From the NCBI GenBank assembly GCA_016213325.1, contig JACRAY010000005.1:1-64000 (forward strand): a stretch of 64,000 nt of DNA. The letters are read 5' to 3'. How positions within the stretch are numbered: the first letter of the stretch is position 1; each line of letters starts with the position of its first letter. Shown one piece after another: positions 46,856 to 56,974 of this stretch. Both the position numbers and the translations under genes were made by a program. Under the pieces are notes generated by a model. The model ran no database searches, was not told where the DNA came from, and saw nothing but the letters and a program-made list of their open reading frames with translations. This stretch comes from Burkholderiales bacterium (GTDB taxonomy: Bacteria; Pseudomonadota; Gammaproteobacteria; Burkholderiales; Burkholderiaceae_C).

Positions 46856-48180
46856 ATACCACGACCACCACGACAACCACCTACACGCTGCAGGTCACCG
46901 TCGGGCAGCGGCGCAACTGGCTCGACTGGCTGTTCGCCATCGCGGTGATGGCGGGCGGCGCCTTTGCCTTCATGCAGTACGGCCAGTACATGGACGTCTA
47001 CGAAAAAGGCATCCTGGTCGGCGCGGTGCCGGCCGCGATCTGGATCGCCTGGTTCTGGCGGCCGGCGCGCAACCTCATGGCGGTGGTGGCCGTGTTCGCG
47101 CTGCTGGCCGTGTGGGCCTACCAGGGCACGCTGGCGCGGGCCGAGAGCGTGTTCTGGCTCAAGTACTTCCTGTCGAGCCAGTCGGCCATCCTGTGGATGA
47201 GCATGCTGTTCTTCATGAGCACGGCGTTCTACTGGTTCGGCATGCTCGGCGGCGGCCAGGCCGCGACGATGGAATCGATCGGTTCGCGGCTGGCCTGGGT
47301 GGCCGTGGGCATGGCGCTCATCGGCACGCTGGTGCGCTGGTACGAAAGCTACCTGATCGGCACCGATGTCGGGCACATCCCGGTGAGCAACCTCTACGAA
47401 GTGTTCGTGCTGTTCTGCTGGCTCACCACCGCGTTCTACCTGTACTTCGAGGACCAGTACGCCACGCGCGCGCTCGGCGCCTTCGTCATGCTGGTGGTGA
47501 GCGCGGCGGTCGGCTTCCTGCTCTGGTACACGGTGGTGCGCGAGGCGCACGAGATCCAGCCGCTGGTGCCCGCGCTGCAAAGCTGGTGGATGAAGCTGCA
47601 CGTGCCCGCCAACTTCGTCGGCTACGGCACCTTCGCGCTGTCGGCCATGGTGGCCTTCGCCTACCTGATCAAGCAGCAGGCGGGCGAGACGCGCTGGTAC
47701 AAGCTGGCGCCGCTGTGGCTGCTGGGCGTGGTGCTGTGCTTCGAGCCGGTGGTGTTCCGCAAGTCGGTCGACGGCAGCGGCAGCTACTGGGTGGTGTATT
47801 TCGGCATCTCCGCGCTGATCGTCGCGGGCATCCTGTGGGGCCGCCGCCGCATCGCCGAGCGCCTGCCGCCGCTGGAGATCCTGGACGACGTGATGTACAA
47901 GTCCATCGCGGTCGGCTTCGCCTTCTTCACCATTGCCACCGTGCTGGGCGCGCTGTGGGCGGCCGAGGCCTGGGGCGGCTACTGGAGCTGGGACCCCAAG
48001 GAGACCTGGGCGCTGATCGTCTGGCTCAACTACGCGGCATGGCTGCACATGCGGCTGATGAAGGGCCTGCGCGGCACCGTGTCGGCCTGGTGGGCGCTGG
48101 TCGGGCTGGCCGTCACCACTTTTGCTTTCCTCGGCGTGAACATGTTCCTGTCGGGACTGCACAGCTACGGGGAACTGTAA
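46852..48180 (+). CDS. ccsB: System II cytochrome c biogenesis protein CcsB/CcsA-type haem handler
   Basis: The 442-residue polytopic membrane protein has the haem-binding W-W-D signature ([13 protein letters not shown]) near residue 378 and histidines flanking it that would ligate haem. About ten membrane helices are visible. It begins with an eight-threonine run encoded by ACC/ACG repeats. It forms the CcsBA synthetase with ResB. Confidence 0.93.
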   Translation: MNTTTTTTTTYTLQVTVGQRRNWLDWLFAIAVMAGGAFAFMQYGQYMDVYEKGILVGAVPAAIWIAWFWRPARNLMAVVAVFALLAVWAYQGTLARAESVFWLKYFLSSQSAILWMSMLFFMSTAFYWFGMLGGGQAATMESIGSRLAWVAVGMALIGTLVRWYESYLIGTDVGHIPVSNLYEVFVLFCWLTTAFYLYFEDQYATRALGAFVMLVVSAAVGFLLWYTVVREAHEIQPLVPALQSWWMKLHVPANFVGYGTFALSAMVAFAYLIKQQAGETRWYKLAPLWLLGVVLCFEPVVFRKSVDGSGSYWVVYFGISALIVAGILWGRRRIAERLPPLEILDDVMYKSIAVGFAFFTIATVLGALWAAEAWGGYWSWDPKETWALIVWLNYAAWLHMRLMKGLRGTVSAWWALVGLAVTTFAFLGVNMFLSGLHSYGEL

Positions 48181-48227
48181 GGACTGCCGGCCGCCGGCCG
48201 ACTGACCGCTGTACAAGGAGTGCGTCC

Positions 48228-49223
<996 letters not shown>

Positions 49224-49262
49224 GGGGCACACCTCACGACGACCTGTCGGTTCGCTCCCCTG

Positions 49263-49302
49263 TCCAGTGTAAGACGCTGCCGTGGCTGCCGACTACACTG
49301 GA
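49263..49302. promoter_or_regulatory. Inverted repeat directly before msrQ
   Basis: TCCAGTGTA (49263-49271) and TACACTGGA (49294-49302) form a perfect 9-bp inverted repeat with a 22-bp loop that ends 2 bp before the msrQ ATG. It could be an operator or an RNA hairpin covering the ribosome site. Confidence 0.45.
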
Positions 49303-49304
49303 TC

Positions 49305-49982
49305 ATGGCTCGCACCAACGCGTTCCTGCACCCCGCCGCCAAGCCGGTGTTGTTCGTCGCGTCGCTGTTGCCGTTCGCCTGGCTGTTCTACGGCGCGGCC
49401 ACCGACAACCTGGGCGCCAACCCGCAGGAGTACCTGGTGCGCGCCACCGGCGACTGGACGCTGCGCTTCCTGTGCCTGACGCTGGCCGTCACGCCGCTGC
49501 GGGTGCTCGCCGGGCAGCCGGCGCTGGCGCGATTTCGCCGCATGCTGGGCCTGTTCACGTACTTCTACGTGGTGCTGCACTTCCTCAGCTACTCGTGGTT
49601 CGACCAGGGCTTCGACCTGCCCGAGATCGCCAGGGACATCGCGAAGCGGCCGTTCATCCTCGTGGGATTCACCGCGTTCGTGCTGCTCACGCCGCTGGCC
49701 TTGACATCTTTCAACCGGGCGGTGAAGTGGCTGGGCGCAAGGCGCTGGCAGGCGCTGCACAAGCTGGTGTACGTGATTGCCGTGCTGGGCATCCTGCATT
49801 TCTTCTGGATGCGTTCGGGCAAGCAGGACTTTGCCGAGGTGGCGGTCTATGCGGTGATCGTGGTCGTGCTCTTGGGTTGGCGGGCCGCGCGCCGAGCTGG
49901 GGTTTCACCCCAGCCTGCTGCGACTACGGCCAGAGGTGCTCCATCCGCATCACGTCCGCCGGCGACTCGCGCTCGCGGATGA
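49305..49982 (+). CDS. msrQ: Protein-methionine-sulfoxide reductase haem-binding subunit MsrQ
   Basis: The 225-residue membrane cytochrome passes quinol electrons to MsrP. It has about six helices, with histidines in V-L-H-F-L-S-Y, A-L-H-K-L-V-Y and I-L-H-F-F-W as haem ligands. The last about 30 residues after V-V-L-L-G-W-R-A-A-R-R are encoded by a family B palindromic repeat and by DNA antisense to the end of lysA, so the natural stop was probably lost. Core function should be unaffected because the helices are complete. Confidence 0.92.
   Translation: MARTNAFLHPAAKPVLFVASLLPFAWLFYGAATDNLGANPQEYLVRATGDWTLRFLCLTLAVTPLRVLAGQPALARFRRMLGLFTYFYVVLHFLSYSWFDQGFDLPEIARDIAKRPFILVGFTAFVLLTPLALTSFNRAVKWLGARRWQALHKLVYVIAVLGILHFFWMRSGKQDFAEVAVYAVIVVVLLGWRAARRAGVSPQPAATTARGAPSASRPPATRARG
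49894..49918. repeat. Short palindromic repeat, family B copy 1
   Basis: GCTGGGG and CCCCAGC form a stem with a TTTCA loop, followed by CTGC. The unit recurs at 51761-51785 with one base difference. Here it lies inside the 3' end of msrQ, between convergent genes. Confidence 0.75.
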
Positions 49983-51201
49983 GGTGGGCCTCGGTCCCAT
50001 CCACCAGCACTTCGGCTGCGCGGCCGCGCGTGTTGTAGTTGCTGGCCATCGACATGCAATACGCACCGGCGGACAGGACCGCGAGGAACTCACCCGGCTG
50101 CGCCGCGAGCGGCCGGTCGCGCGCGATCCAGTCGCCGCTTTCGCACACGGGTCCCACCACGTCGTAGGTGTGCGCTTCGCGCGCCGCCTGCTGCACGGGG
50201 ATGATCGCGTGGTAGGCCTGGTACATCGCAGGCCGGGGCAGGTCGTTCATGGCGGCATCGACCACGCAGAAGTTCTTCTGGTCGCCGGGCTTCAGGTACA
50301 GCACCTCTGTCAGGCAGACACCCGCGTTGCCCACCAGCGAGCGCCCGGGCTCGATCATCAGCTCACGGTCGCCGAAGCCGCGCTCGTCCACGCGCCCCAG
50401 CAACTGCAGCCAAAGCGCGTCGGCCTCGGGCGGCTGTTCCTTGTGATAGGCGATGCCCAGCCCGCCGCCGAAGTCGATGTGGTGCAGCCGCACACCGGCG
50501 CGCTCGATGCTTTCCACCAGGTCCAGCACGCGGTCCATCGCGTCCATGTAGGGTGAGCTGTCGGTGATCTGCGAGCCGATGTGGCAGTCGATGCCCGCCA
50601 CGCGCAGGCCCGGCAGCTCGGCAGCGCGCTGGTAGGCATGCAGCACGCGGTCGTGCGCCACGCCGAACTTGTTGCCCTTCAGGCCGGTGGATATGTACGG
50701 GTGGGTCTTCGGGTCGACGTCGGGGTTGACGCGGATACTCACCGCGGCAGTCTGGCCGACGGAGCGGGCGACCTCGCTCAGCACCTCGAGCTCGGCTTCG
50801 CTTTCCACGTTGAAGCAGCCGATGCCCACTTCCAAAGCGCGGCGCATCTCGGCGCGCGTCTTGCCCACGCCCGAGAAGATGATGTCGCCGGGCTTGCCGC
50901 CGGCGGCCAGCACGCGCTCGAGTTCGCCGCCCGAGACGATGTCGAAGCCGCAGCCCGCGCGTGCGAACACCTGCAGGATGCCCAGCGACGAGTTGGCCTT
51001 CATGGCGTAGCAGATGCGCGCCTTGCGCCCGGCAAAGCCGCGCTGGTAGGCGGCCAGCGCCGACAGCATCGACGCCCTGGAATACACGAAGAGCGGCGTG
51101 CCGTACCGGCGCGCCAGCGCGGCCAGCGGCACCTGCTCGACGTGGAGTTCGCTGCCCTGGTAGTGGAAGTGCGGCTGCCCCGGCAGCAGGTGGGGATTCA
51201 T
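49924..51201 (-). CDS. lysA: Diaminopimelate decarboxylase
   Basis: The 425-residue PLP enzyme makes lysine from meso-diaminopimelate. The PLP lysine is in C-Y-A-M-K-A-N; H-I-G-S-Q, the glycine-rich G-G-G-L-G loop, E-P-G-R-S and the catalytic C-E-S-G-D are all present. It overlaps lptM by 4 nt (ATGA). The lysA-lptM pair divergent from cyaY is conserved in many betaproteobacteria. Confidence 0.96.
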   Translation of the reverse strand: MNPHLLPGQPHFHYQGSELHVEQVPLAALARRYGTPLFVYSRASMLSALAAYQRGFAGRKARICYAMKANSSLGILQVFARAGCGFDIVSGGELERVLAAGGKPGDIIFSGVGKTRAEMRRALEVGIGCFNVESEAELEVLSEVARSVGQTAAVSIRVNPDVDPKTHPYISTGLKGNKFGVAHDRVLHAYQRAAELPGLRVAGIDCHIGSQITDSSPYMDAMDRVLDLVESIERAGVRLHHIDFGGGLGIAYHKEQPPEADALWLQLLGRVDERGFGDRELMIEPGRSLVGNAGVCLTEVLYLKPGDQKNFCVVDAAMNDLPRPAMYQAYHAIIPVQQAAREAHTYDVVGPVCESGDWIARDRPLAAQPGEFLAVLSAGAYCMSMASNYNTRGRAAEVLVDGTEAHLIRERESPADVMRMEHLWP

Positions 51202-51407
51202 GGCTGGCGCACGGGCGACGCCGTGCCGGTAGGGGGGGCGGACGCCGGCTGCGCGGGCGAGGGAGCGGCCTGGACCGTGGCCGGCCCGATGGTCTCGGTC
51301 AGCGTCGCGCGGCCCGCGGCGGCTTCGCCGGTGGGCATGTAAAGCGCGCCTTTCTGGCCGCAGGCGGCCAGGCACGCGGCGACGGTGCTGACTAGAATGA
51401 ATCGCAT
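51198..51407 (-). CDS. lptM: Small lipoprotein LptM (YifL-like)
   Basis: The 69-residue lipoprotein has lipobox L-A-A-C followed by G-Q-K-G-A-L-Y-M-P, the signature of LptM, which helps oxidative maturation of the LptD/LptE lipopolysaccharide translocon. The tail is Pro/Ala-rich. The start at 51407 has a CAGGGA site with good spacing; a second ATG two codons earlier does not. Confidence 0.88.
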   Translation of the reverse strand: MRFILVSTVAACLAACGQKGALYMPTGEAAAGRATLTETIGPATVQAAPSPAQPASAPPTGTASPVRQP

Positions 51408-51426
51408 CGACATCCCTGAAATTGTA

Positions 51427-51753
51427 ATGACCGACCTCGAGTACATGGACCACGCCGAAGCGCTGCTCGCGCGCATCGAGTCGTGCTGCGACCGGATCGA
51501 CGAGGAAACGGACGCCGACATCGACGCCCAGCGCGTCGGCGGCATGGTGACGCTGACCTTCCGCAACGGCACCCAGATCATCGTCAACACGCAAAAGCCC
51601 CTGCACGAAATCTGGATGGCCGCGCGCGCGGGCGGCTTCCACTACAAGTTCGACGGCCAGCGCTGGATGGACACCAAGGGCAACGGTGAGTTCTTTGCGA
51701 ACTTGACGAAGTATGCGAGCGAGCAGGCGGGGAGGGGGCTGGATTTCGAGTGA
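51427..51753 (+). CDS. cyaY: Frataxin-like iron-binding protein CyaY
   Basis: The 108-residue iron-binding regulator of Fe-S cluster assembly has an acidic helix (E-E-T-D-A-D-I-D) and [17 protein letters not shown], the frataxin beta-sheet signature, with [11 protein letters not shown]. It is divergent from lptM with a 19-bp spacer. Confidence 0.93.
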   Translation: MTDLEYMDHAEALLARIESCCDRIDEETDADIDAQRVGGMVTLTFRNGTQIIVNTQKPLHEIWMAARAGGFHYKFDGQRWMDTKGNGEFFANLTKYASEQAGRGLDFE

Positions 51754-51760
51754 GAAGAAA

Positions 51761-51785
51761 GAGCTGGGGTTCCACCCCAGCCTGC
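51761..51785. repeat. Short palindromic repeat, family B copy 2
   Basis: This copy matches 49894-49918 except for one loop base (TTCCA instead of TTTCA). It lies between the cyaY stop and the cyaY terminator. Confidence 0.75.
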
Positions 51786-51788
51786 AAG

Positions 51789-51812
51789 GACGCGGCCTTC
51801 AGGCCGCGTTTT
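51789..51812 (+). terminator. Bidirectional terminator between cyaY and mrcA
   Basis: CGCGGCC (51791-51797) and GGCCGCG (51802-51808) pair with a TTCA loop, followed by TTTT. It ends cyaY transcription and lies 5 bp from the convergent PBP1A stop. Confidence 0.75.
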
Positions 51813-51816
51813 CACC

Positions 51817-54291
51817 TCAATTTCTAAAGAGGTCCAGGATGCTGCGCTTTTCCTCGCCCGGCTGCCGCGGCGGCGGCTGGCCGTCCAGGTTGATCGGGTT
51901 TGCCTGCTCGCTGCCCAGGCTGCCCGCCTGCGGCCGCGGGACCGTGGCCGGCACGGGGATGTTGCCGGGCTCGCTGGGCGCCGGCGACTGGTCCAGCCCC
52001 ACGCTGCCCACGCCGGAACCCCGCGCATATTCTTCGTAGTACCACTCGCCGCCCACGTTGACCACGCCTTCGGGCGGGGTCGGCTCCATGACGGGCACGC
52101 CCTTCAGCGCGGTTTCCATGAAGTTGATCCACACGGGCAGGCTCAGGCCCCCGCCGGTTTCGCGGTCGCCCAGCGACTTGGGCTGGTCGAACCCCATCCA
52201 CACCACGGCCACCAGCGTCGGGTGGTAGCCGGCGAACCAGGTGTCGATGGAGTCGTTGGTGGTGCCGGTCTTGCCATACAGGTCGGTGCGCTTCAGGGTG
52301 GCCTGCGCGCGCGCCGCCGTGCCGGAGCGCGTGATCTCCTGCAAGAGCCGGCTCATGATGAACGCGTTGCGCGCGTCGATGGCGCGCACCGCCTCGTTGG
52401 GCAGCGGGGGCTGGCTTTCGACCAGCACCTTGCCCTTCTGGTCGGAGATCTTCGTGATGAGCCACGGGTTGACGCGGTAGCCGCCGTTGGCGAACACCGA
52501 GTAGCCCAGCGCCATCTGCATGGGCGTGACCGAGCCGGCGCCCAGCGCCATCGTCAGGTAGGGCAGGTGCTTCTCGGTGTCGAAGCCGAAGCGGCCGATC
52601 CATTCCTGCGCGTTGTGCGTGCCCACCGCCTGCAGCACGCGGATCGACACCATGTTCTTCGACTTGGCGAGCGCGGTGTGCAGCTGCATCGGCCCTTCGA
52701 ACTTGCCGTCGTAGTTCTTCGGCTCCCACGGCTGCCCGCCGGTGACGCCGGCGTCGAAGAACAGTGGGCCGTCGTTGATGACGGTGGTGGGCGTGAAGCC
52801 CTTCTCCAGCGCCGCCGAGTAGATGAAGGGCTTGAAGCCCGAGCCCGGCTGGCGCCACGCCTGCGTGGCATGGTTGAACTTGTTCTTGTTGAAGTCGAAG
52901 CCGCCCACCATGGCGTGCACCGCGCCACTGCGCGGATCGAGCGCGAGGAACGCGCCTTCGACTTCGGGCAGCTGGGTGATCTCCCAGGCGTCCTTGGCCG
53001 ACTTCATCGCGCGGATCACGGCGCCGCGCCGGATCTTGATCTTGGGCGGCGCCTTTTCCGACAGGCCGGACTGGGCCGGCTTGAGGCCGTCGCCCGTGAT
53101 CTCGACCTTGTCGCCGTTGGCGCGCACGGCCACGATCTTCTTCGGCCCGGCTTCCAGCACCACGGCGGCGATCACGTCGCCGTTGTCGGGGTGGTCCGAC
53201 AGCGCGTCGTCGACGGCGTCGTCGAGCTTGGCAGCGTCGTCCGGCAGGTCGACGAACTCCTCGGGGCCGCGGTAGATCTGGCGCTTTTCGTAGGCCATGA
53301 TGCCCTGGCGCAGCGCCTTGTACGCGGCTTCCTGCTGGACGGCATTGACCGTGGTGTGCACGTTCAGGCCGCGCGTATAGGTTTCGTCGCCGTACTGCTG
53401 GAACACCAGCTGGCGCACGGTCTCCGCGATGAACTCGGCATGCACGCTCAGCGACGGCAGGCCGCTGCGCACCTTCAGCTCCTGCTTCTTGGCGGCCGCA
53501 GCCTCGGCGGCCGTGATGAAGCCGTTTTCCTCCATGCGGTCGATGATGTGCTGCTGCCGCGCGCGCGCCCGCTTGGGGTTGCTGATCGGGTTGTTGGCCG
53601 ACGGCGCCTGCGGCAGCCCGGCCAGCATGGCGGCCTCGGCGATCGTCAGGTCCTTCATGGGCTTGGCGAAGTACGCCTCGGACGCGGCCGCGAAGCCGTA
53701 CGCCCGGTTGCCCAGGAAGATCTGGTTCATGTAGATCTCGAGGATCTGGTCCTTGGTGAGCAGGTGTTCCAGCTTGAAAGTCAGCAGGATTTCGTACAGC
53801 TTGCGCGTGAACGTCTTCTCGGACGAGAGGTAGACGTTGCGTGCCACCTGCATGGTGATGGTGGACGCGCCCTGGCTCTTGACCTTGCCCAGGTTGGCCA
53901 GGGCCGCGCGCATCAGGCCGCGGTAGTCCACCCCGCCGTGCGAGTAGAAGCGCGAATCCTCGATGGCCAGCACCGCATCCTTCATCACCTTGGGGATCTG
54001 GTCGATGGGGGTGAGCTGGCGGCGTTCCTCACCGAACTCGCCGATCAGCACGCCTTCGGCCGAATACACGCGCAACGGCAGCTTCGGCCGGTAGTCCGAC
54101 AGGTCCGAGATGTCGGGCAGGTTGGGGTACGCGACGGCCAGCGCCACGCCCGCGATGGTGACGACACCGGCCATCCCGGCCAGCAGGATGCCGCCCGCCC
54201 ACAGCCCCAGGCGCAGCAGCACCCCCACCCACGCAGGTCGGGTTACCCCTGTGGCGTTGCCGGGGCTGTCGGAAGAAGGTTCAGAGGACAT
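51817..54291 (-). CDS. mrcA: Penicillin-binding protein 1A
   Basis: The 824-residue bifunctional peptidoglycan synthase has one N-terminal membrane helix (about residues 25-55), then a GT51 glycosyltransferase with catalytic E111 in E-D-S-R-F-Y-S-H and Q-G-A-S-T-I-T-M-Q. The transpeptidase follows with nucleophile Ser in P-G-S-G-F-K-P, S-K-N and K-T-G-T-T. It is divergent from the pilMNOPQ operon, the usual arrangement in gamma- and betaproteobacteria. Confidence 0.96.
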   Translation of the reverse strand: MSSEPSSDSPGNATGVTRPAWVGVLLRLGLWAGGILLAGMAGVVTIAGVALAVAYPNLPDISDLSDYRPKLPLRVYSAEGVLIGEFGEERRQLTPIDQIPKVMKDAVLAIEDSRFYSHGGVDYRGLMRAALANLGKVKSQGASTITMQVARNVYLSSEKTFTRKLYEILLTFKLEHLLTKDQILEIYMNQIFLGNRAYGFAAASEAYFAKPMKDLTIAEAAMLAGLPQAPSANNPISNPKRARARQQHIIDRMEENGFITAAEAAAAKKQELKVRSGLPSLSVHAEFIAETVRQLVFQQYGDETYTRGLNVHTTVNAVQQEAAYKALRQGIMAYEKRQIYRGPEEFVDLPDDAAKLDDAVDDALSDHPDNGDVIAAVVLEAGPKKIVAVRANGDKVEITGDGLKPAQSGLSEKAPPKIKIRRGAVIRAMKSAKDAWEITQLPEVEGAFLALDPRSGAVHAMVGGFDFNKNKFNHATQAWRQPGSGFKPFIYSAALEKGFTPTTVINDGPLFFDAGVTGGQPWEPKNYDGKFEGPMQLHTALAKSKNMVSIRVLQAVGTHNAQEWIGRFGFDTEKHLPYLTMALGAGSVTPMQMALGYSVFANGGYRVNPWLITKISDQKGKVLVESQPPLPNEAVRAIDARNAFIMSRLLQEITRSGTAARAQATLKRTDLYGKTGTTNDSIDTWFAGYHPTLVAVVWMGFDQPKSLGDRETGGGLSLPVWINFMETALKGVPVMEPTPPEGVVNVGGEWYYEEYARGSGVGSVGLDQSPAPSEPGNIPVPATVPRPQAGSLGSEQANPINLDGQPPPRQPGEEKRSILDLFRN

Positions 54292-54502
54292 AAATCTCCA
54301 TGGGCACCCCGGACGCGGCCATTATAGAAAGCGGGGTAGGGACTCACTGGCAGTGACAAGACCCGCGGTGCCGTCGGTTTTTGGCAACGCCGCAAGGCTG
54401 GGCAAACGGAAAAATCCTTTGTGGGACAAGGACGTTACTGCTAGCATTGAAGTGGAATCTTAAGTTTTGTTACGTTCCCGCCGGGGGCGTCAGGAGACGG
54501 GT

Positions 54503-55582
54503 TTGATAGCTGTGGGTTCAATGTTCAGCCGCCAACCGGCGCCGCTGCTCGGCCTGGACATCAGCTCGTCCAGCGTGAAGCTCGTCGAGCTGGGCCGGGA
54601 CAAGGATGGCAACTTCGTGCTCGAGCGCTGTGCCATCGAGCCTCTCGAAAGGGGCTGGATCACCGACGGCACCGTCGAGAAGTTCGACGAAGTGGCCGAG
54701 GCCATGCGCCGCGTGGTCAAGAAATGCGGCAGCCGCACCCGCAACGTGGCCATGGCCCTGCCTGCATCAGCTGTCATCACCAAGAAAATCATCCTGCCTG
54801 GGGGTATGACTGAGCAGGAGCTGGAAGTTCAAGTCGAAACCGAAGCCAACCAGTACATCCCGTTCTCGCTGGACGAGGTGAGCCTGGACTTCTGCGTCAT
54901 CGGGCCCAGCCCTTCGTCCGCCGGCGACGTCGAAGTGCTGATCGCCGCCTCGCGCAAGGAAAAGGTGCAGGACCGCCAGGGCCTGGCCGAAGCCGCGGGC
55001 CTGAAGCCCGTGATCGTCGACGTCGAGTCCTATGCCTCGCGGCTGGCGGCCGGCCGCCTCATCCAGGCGCTGCCCAACCAGGGCCTGGACCTCATGGTCG
55101 CCCTGTTCGAGGTGGGCGCCACCACCACCAGCATGCAGGTGCTGCGCAACGACGAGGTGCTCTACGACCGCGACCAGGCTTTCGGCGGCGCCCAGCTCAC
55201 CCAGCTGATCGTGCGGCAGTACGGCTTCTCGCAGGAAGAGGCCGAGGCCAAGAAGCGCAACGGCGAGCTGCCCGAAGACTACGAAAGCGGCGTGCTCAAG
55301 CCCTTCGTCGACAGCATGGCGCAGGAAATCGCGCGTGCGCTGCAGTTCTTCTTCACCAGCACCCCGCACAACCGCGTCGACTACATCATGCTGGCCGGCG
55401 GCTCTGCGGCGCTGCCGGGGCTGACCGAAGCGGTGACGGCCCAGACCTCGTTCACCTGCAGCCTGGCCGACCCCTTCCAGGGCATGCACATCGGCCAGAA
55501 CGTCCGCGAGAAGAAGGTGCGCCGGGAAGCCCCGTCGTACCTCACCTCCTGCGGGCTTGCCATGCGGAGGTTCATGCAGTGA
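54503..55582 (+). CDS. pilM: Type IV pilus inner-membrane platform protein PilM
   Basis: The 359-residue actin-like cytoplasmic ATPase-fold protein organises PilN. It has L-L-G-L-D-I-S-S-S-S-V-K (phosphate 1), the D-V-E-S-Y connection and L-A-G-G-S-A-A-L-P-G (adenosine). The TTG at 54503 is chosen because an AGGAGA site lies 7 nt upstream and the resulting L-I-A-V-G-S-M-F start matches relatives; the ATG at 54521 lacks a ribosome site. It is the first gene of a five-gene operon. Confidence 0.9.
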   Translation: MIAVGSMFSRQPAPLLGLDISSSSVKLVELGRDKDGNFVLERCAIEPLERGWITDGTVEKFDEVAEAMRRVVKKCGSRTRNVAMALPASAVITKKIILPGGMTEQELEVQVETEANQYIPFSLDEVSLDFCVIGPSPSSAGDVEVLIAASRKEKVQDRQGLAEAAGLKPVIVDVESYASRLAAGRLIQALPNQGLDLMVALFEVGATTTSMQVLRNDEVLYDRDQAFGGAQLTQLIVRQYGFSQEEAEAKKRNGELPEDYESGVLKPFVDSMAQEIARALQFFFTSTPHNRVDYIMLAGGSAALPGLTEAVTAQTSFTCSLADPFQGMHIGQNVREKKVRREAPSYLTSCGLAMRRFMQ

Positions 55583-56256
55583 TCCTGATCAACCTGCTGC
55601 CTCACCGGGAAGCTGCTCGCAAGCGCCGGCAGGAGGCGTTCTACGCCGCGCTGGGTGCCTCCGCCCTGGCCGGCGGCGTGATCGCGGGCGCCATCTTCCT
55701 GTGGTATGCGGCCCAGATCTCGGGCCAGCAGAACCGCAACCAGGTGCTGGCGCAGGAGATCCAGTCGCTCGAGCGGCAGATCAAGGACATCGCCAACCTG
55801 CAGGCGGAAATCGCCGCGCTGCGTGCCCGCCAGCAGGCCGTGGAAGACCTGCAGGCCGACCGCAACATGCCGGTGCACCTGCTCAACGAACTGGTCAAGC
55901 AGCTGCCCGACGGCGTGTACATCAGCCTGGTCAAGCAGGACAACCAGGTGATCACGGTCAACGGCGTCGCGCAGTCGAACGAGCGCGTGTCCGAGCTGCT
56001 GCGCAACCTGGGCAACAACAGCCCCTGGCTGGCGCGCCCCGAACTCGTCGAGATCACCGCAGGCACCGTCAACCTGACGGGCAAGGACGTGCGCCGCGTG
56101 TCGAACTTCACCGTCAAGGTCAAGCTGCTGCGCGCGAGCGAGGCCGCGAAGGCGGGCGCCAGCGGGGCATCCGGTGCCCAGTCGCCGGCGTCGGCTGTCA
56201 AGGTGTCGGCCGCGCCCGCTGCGACCCCGCCTTCCAGCGCGCCCAAGAAGCCCTGA
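55579..56256 (+). CDS. pilN: Type IV pilus assembly protein PilN
   Basis: The 225-residue bitopic inner-membrane protein has a short cytoplasmic I-N-L-L-P-H-R-E motif, which binds PilM, one membrane helix (about residues 22-44), then a coiled coil and a ferredoxin-like periplasmic domain. The GTG start overlaps the pilM stop (GTGA). Confidence 0.94.
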   Translation: MILINLLPHREAARKRRQEAFYAALGASALAGGVIAGAIFLWYAAQISGQQNRNQVLAQEIQSLERQIKDIANLQAEIAALRARQQAVEDLQADRNMPVHLLNELVKQLPDGVYISLVKQDNQVITVNGVAQSNERVSELLRNLGNNSPWLARPELVEITAGTVNLTGKDVRRVSNFTVKVKLLRASEAAKAGASGASGAQSPASAVKVSAAPAATPPSSAPKKP

Positions 56257-56293
56257 TGGCTGGCCGAACAACAGCGCCCACAACGGATTGACC

Positions 56294-56974
56294 ATGGCCT
56301 CCAAGTCGCTCCCCAAAATGGACTTCGCGGCAATCAGCCAGAAGATCCAGTCGCAGTTTCGCGGCCTCAACCCGAACGACCCGTCGTCGTGGCCCTTCAT
56401 CCCGCGCGCCGCGGTGTGCCTGGGCCTGATGGTGGCCATCGTCGCGGTGCTCTGGTTCGTCTGGCTCTCCGGCTCGGCCGACCAGCTCGAAGCCGAGGTC
56501 AAGAAGGAAACCGCGCTGCGCGAGGACTACAAGAAGAAGCTGGCGCAGGCGGTCAACCTCGACGCGCTGAAGAAGCAGCGCGAGCAGGTGCAGACCTACG
56601 TGACGCAGCTCGAAAAGCAGCTGCCCAGCAAGGCCGAGATGGACGCGCTGCTGTCCGACATCAACCAGGCCGGCCTGGGCCGCAGCCTGCACTTCGAGCT
56701 GTTCAAGCCGGGCCAGGTGAGCGTGCGCGAGTACTACGCCGAGTTGCCCATCGCCGTGAAGGTGACCGGCCGCTACCACGACATCGGCTCGTTCGCTTCC
56801 GACATCGCGCACCTGTCGCGCATCGTCACGCTGAACAACCTGGCCATCACGCCGACCAAGGGTGCCGACCCCAGCATGCTGTCGCTGGAAGCCACGGCCA
56901 AGACCTTCCGCTACCTCGACAAGGACGAGGTGTCGGCACAGGCCAAGGCCACGGCCTCGGGAGCGAAGAAATGA
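56294..56974 (+). CDS. pilO: Type IV pilus assembly protein PilO
   Basis: The 226-residue bitopic protein has one membrane helix (about residues 38-58), a periplasmic coiled coil (E-A-E-V-K-K-E and onwards) and a ferredoxin-like domain. It pairs with PilN to form the alignment subcomplex. The start is 37 nt after pilN, the largest gap in the operon. Confidence 0.94.
   Translation: MASKSLPKMDFAAISQKIQSQFRGLNPNDPSSWPFIPRAAVCLGLMVAIVAVLWFVWLSGSADQLEAEVKKETALREDYKKKLAQAVNLDALKKQREQVQTYVTQLEKQLPSKAEMDALLSDINQAGLGRSLHFELFKPGQVSVREYYAELPIAVKVTGRYHDIGSFASDIAHLSRIVTLNNLAITPTKGADPSMLSLEATAKTFRYLDKDEVSAQAKATASGAKK

Noticed and set aside
43982-46876. 964-codon open frame on the minus strand
   Set aside because: It is antisense to cytochrome c4 and resB, with no ribosome site or domain likeness.
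45301-48180. 959-codon reading of ccsB
   Set aside because: The first two thirds lie out of frame in resB; the true start is the ATG at 46852 that overlaps the resB stop.
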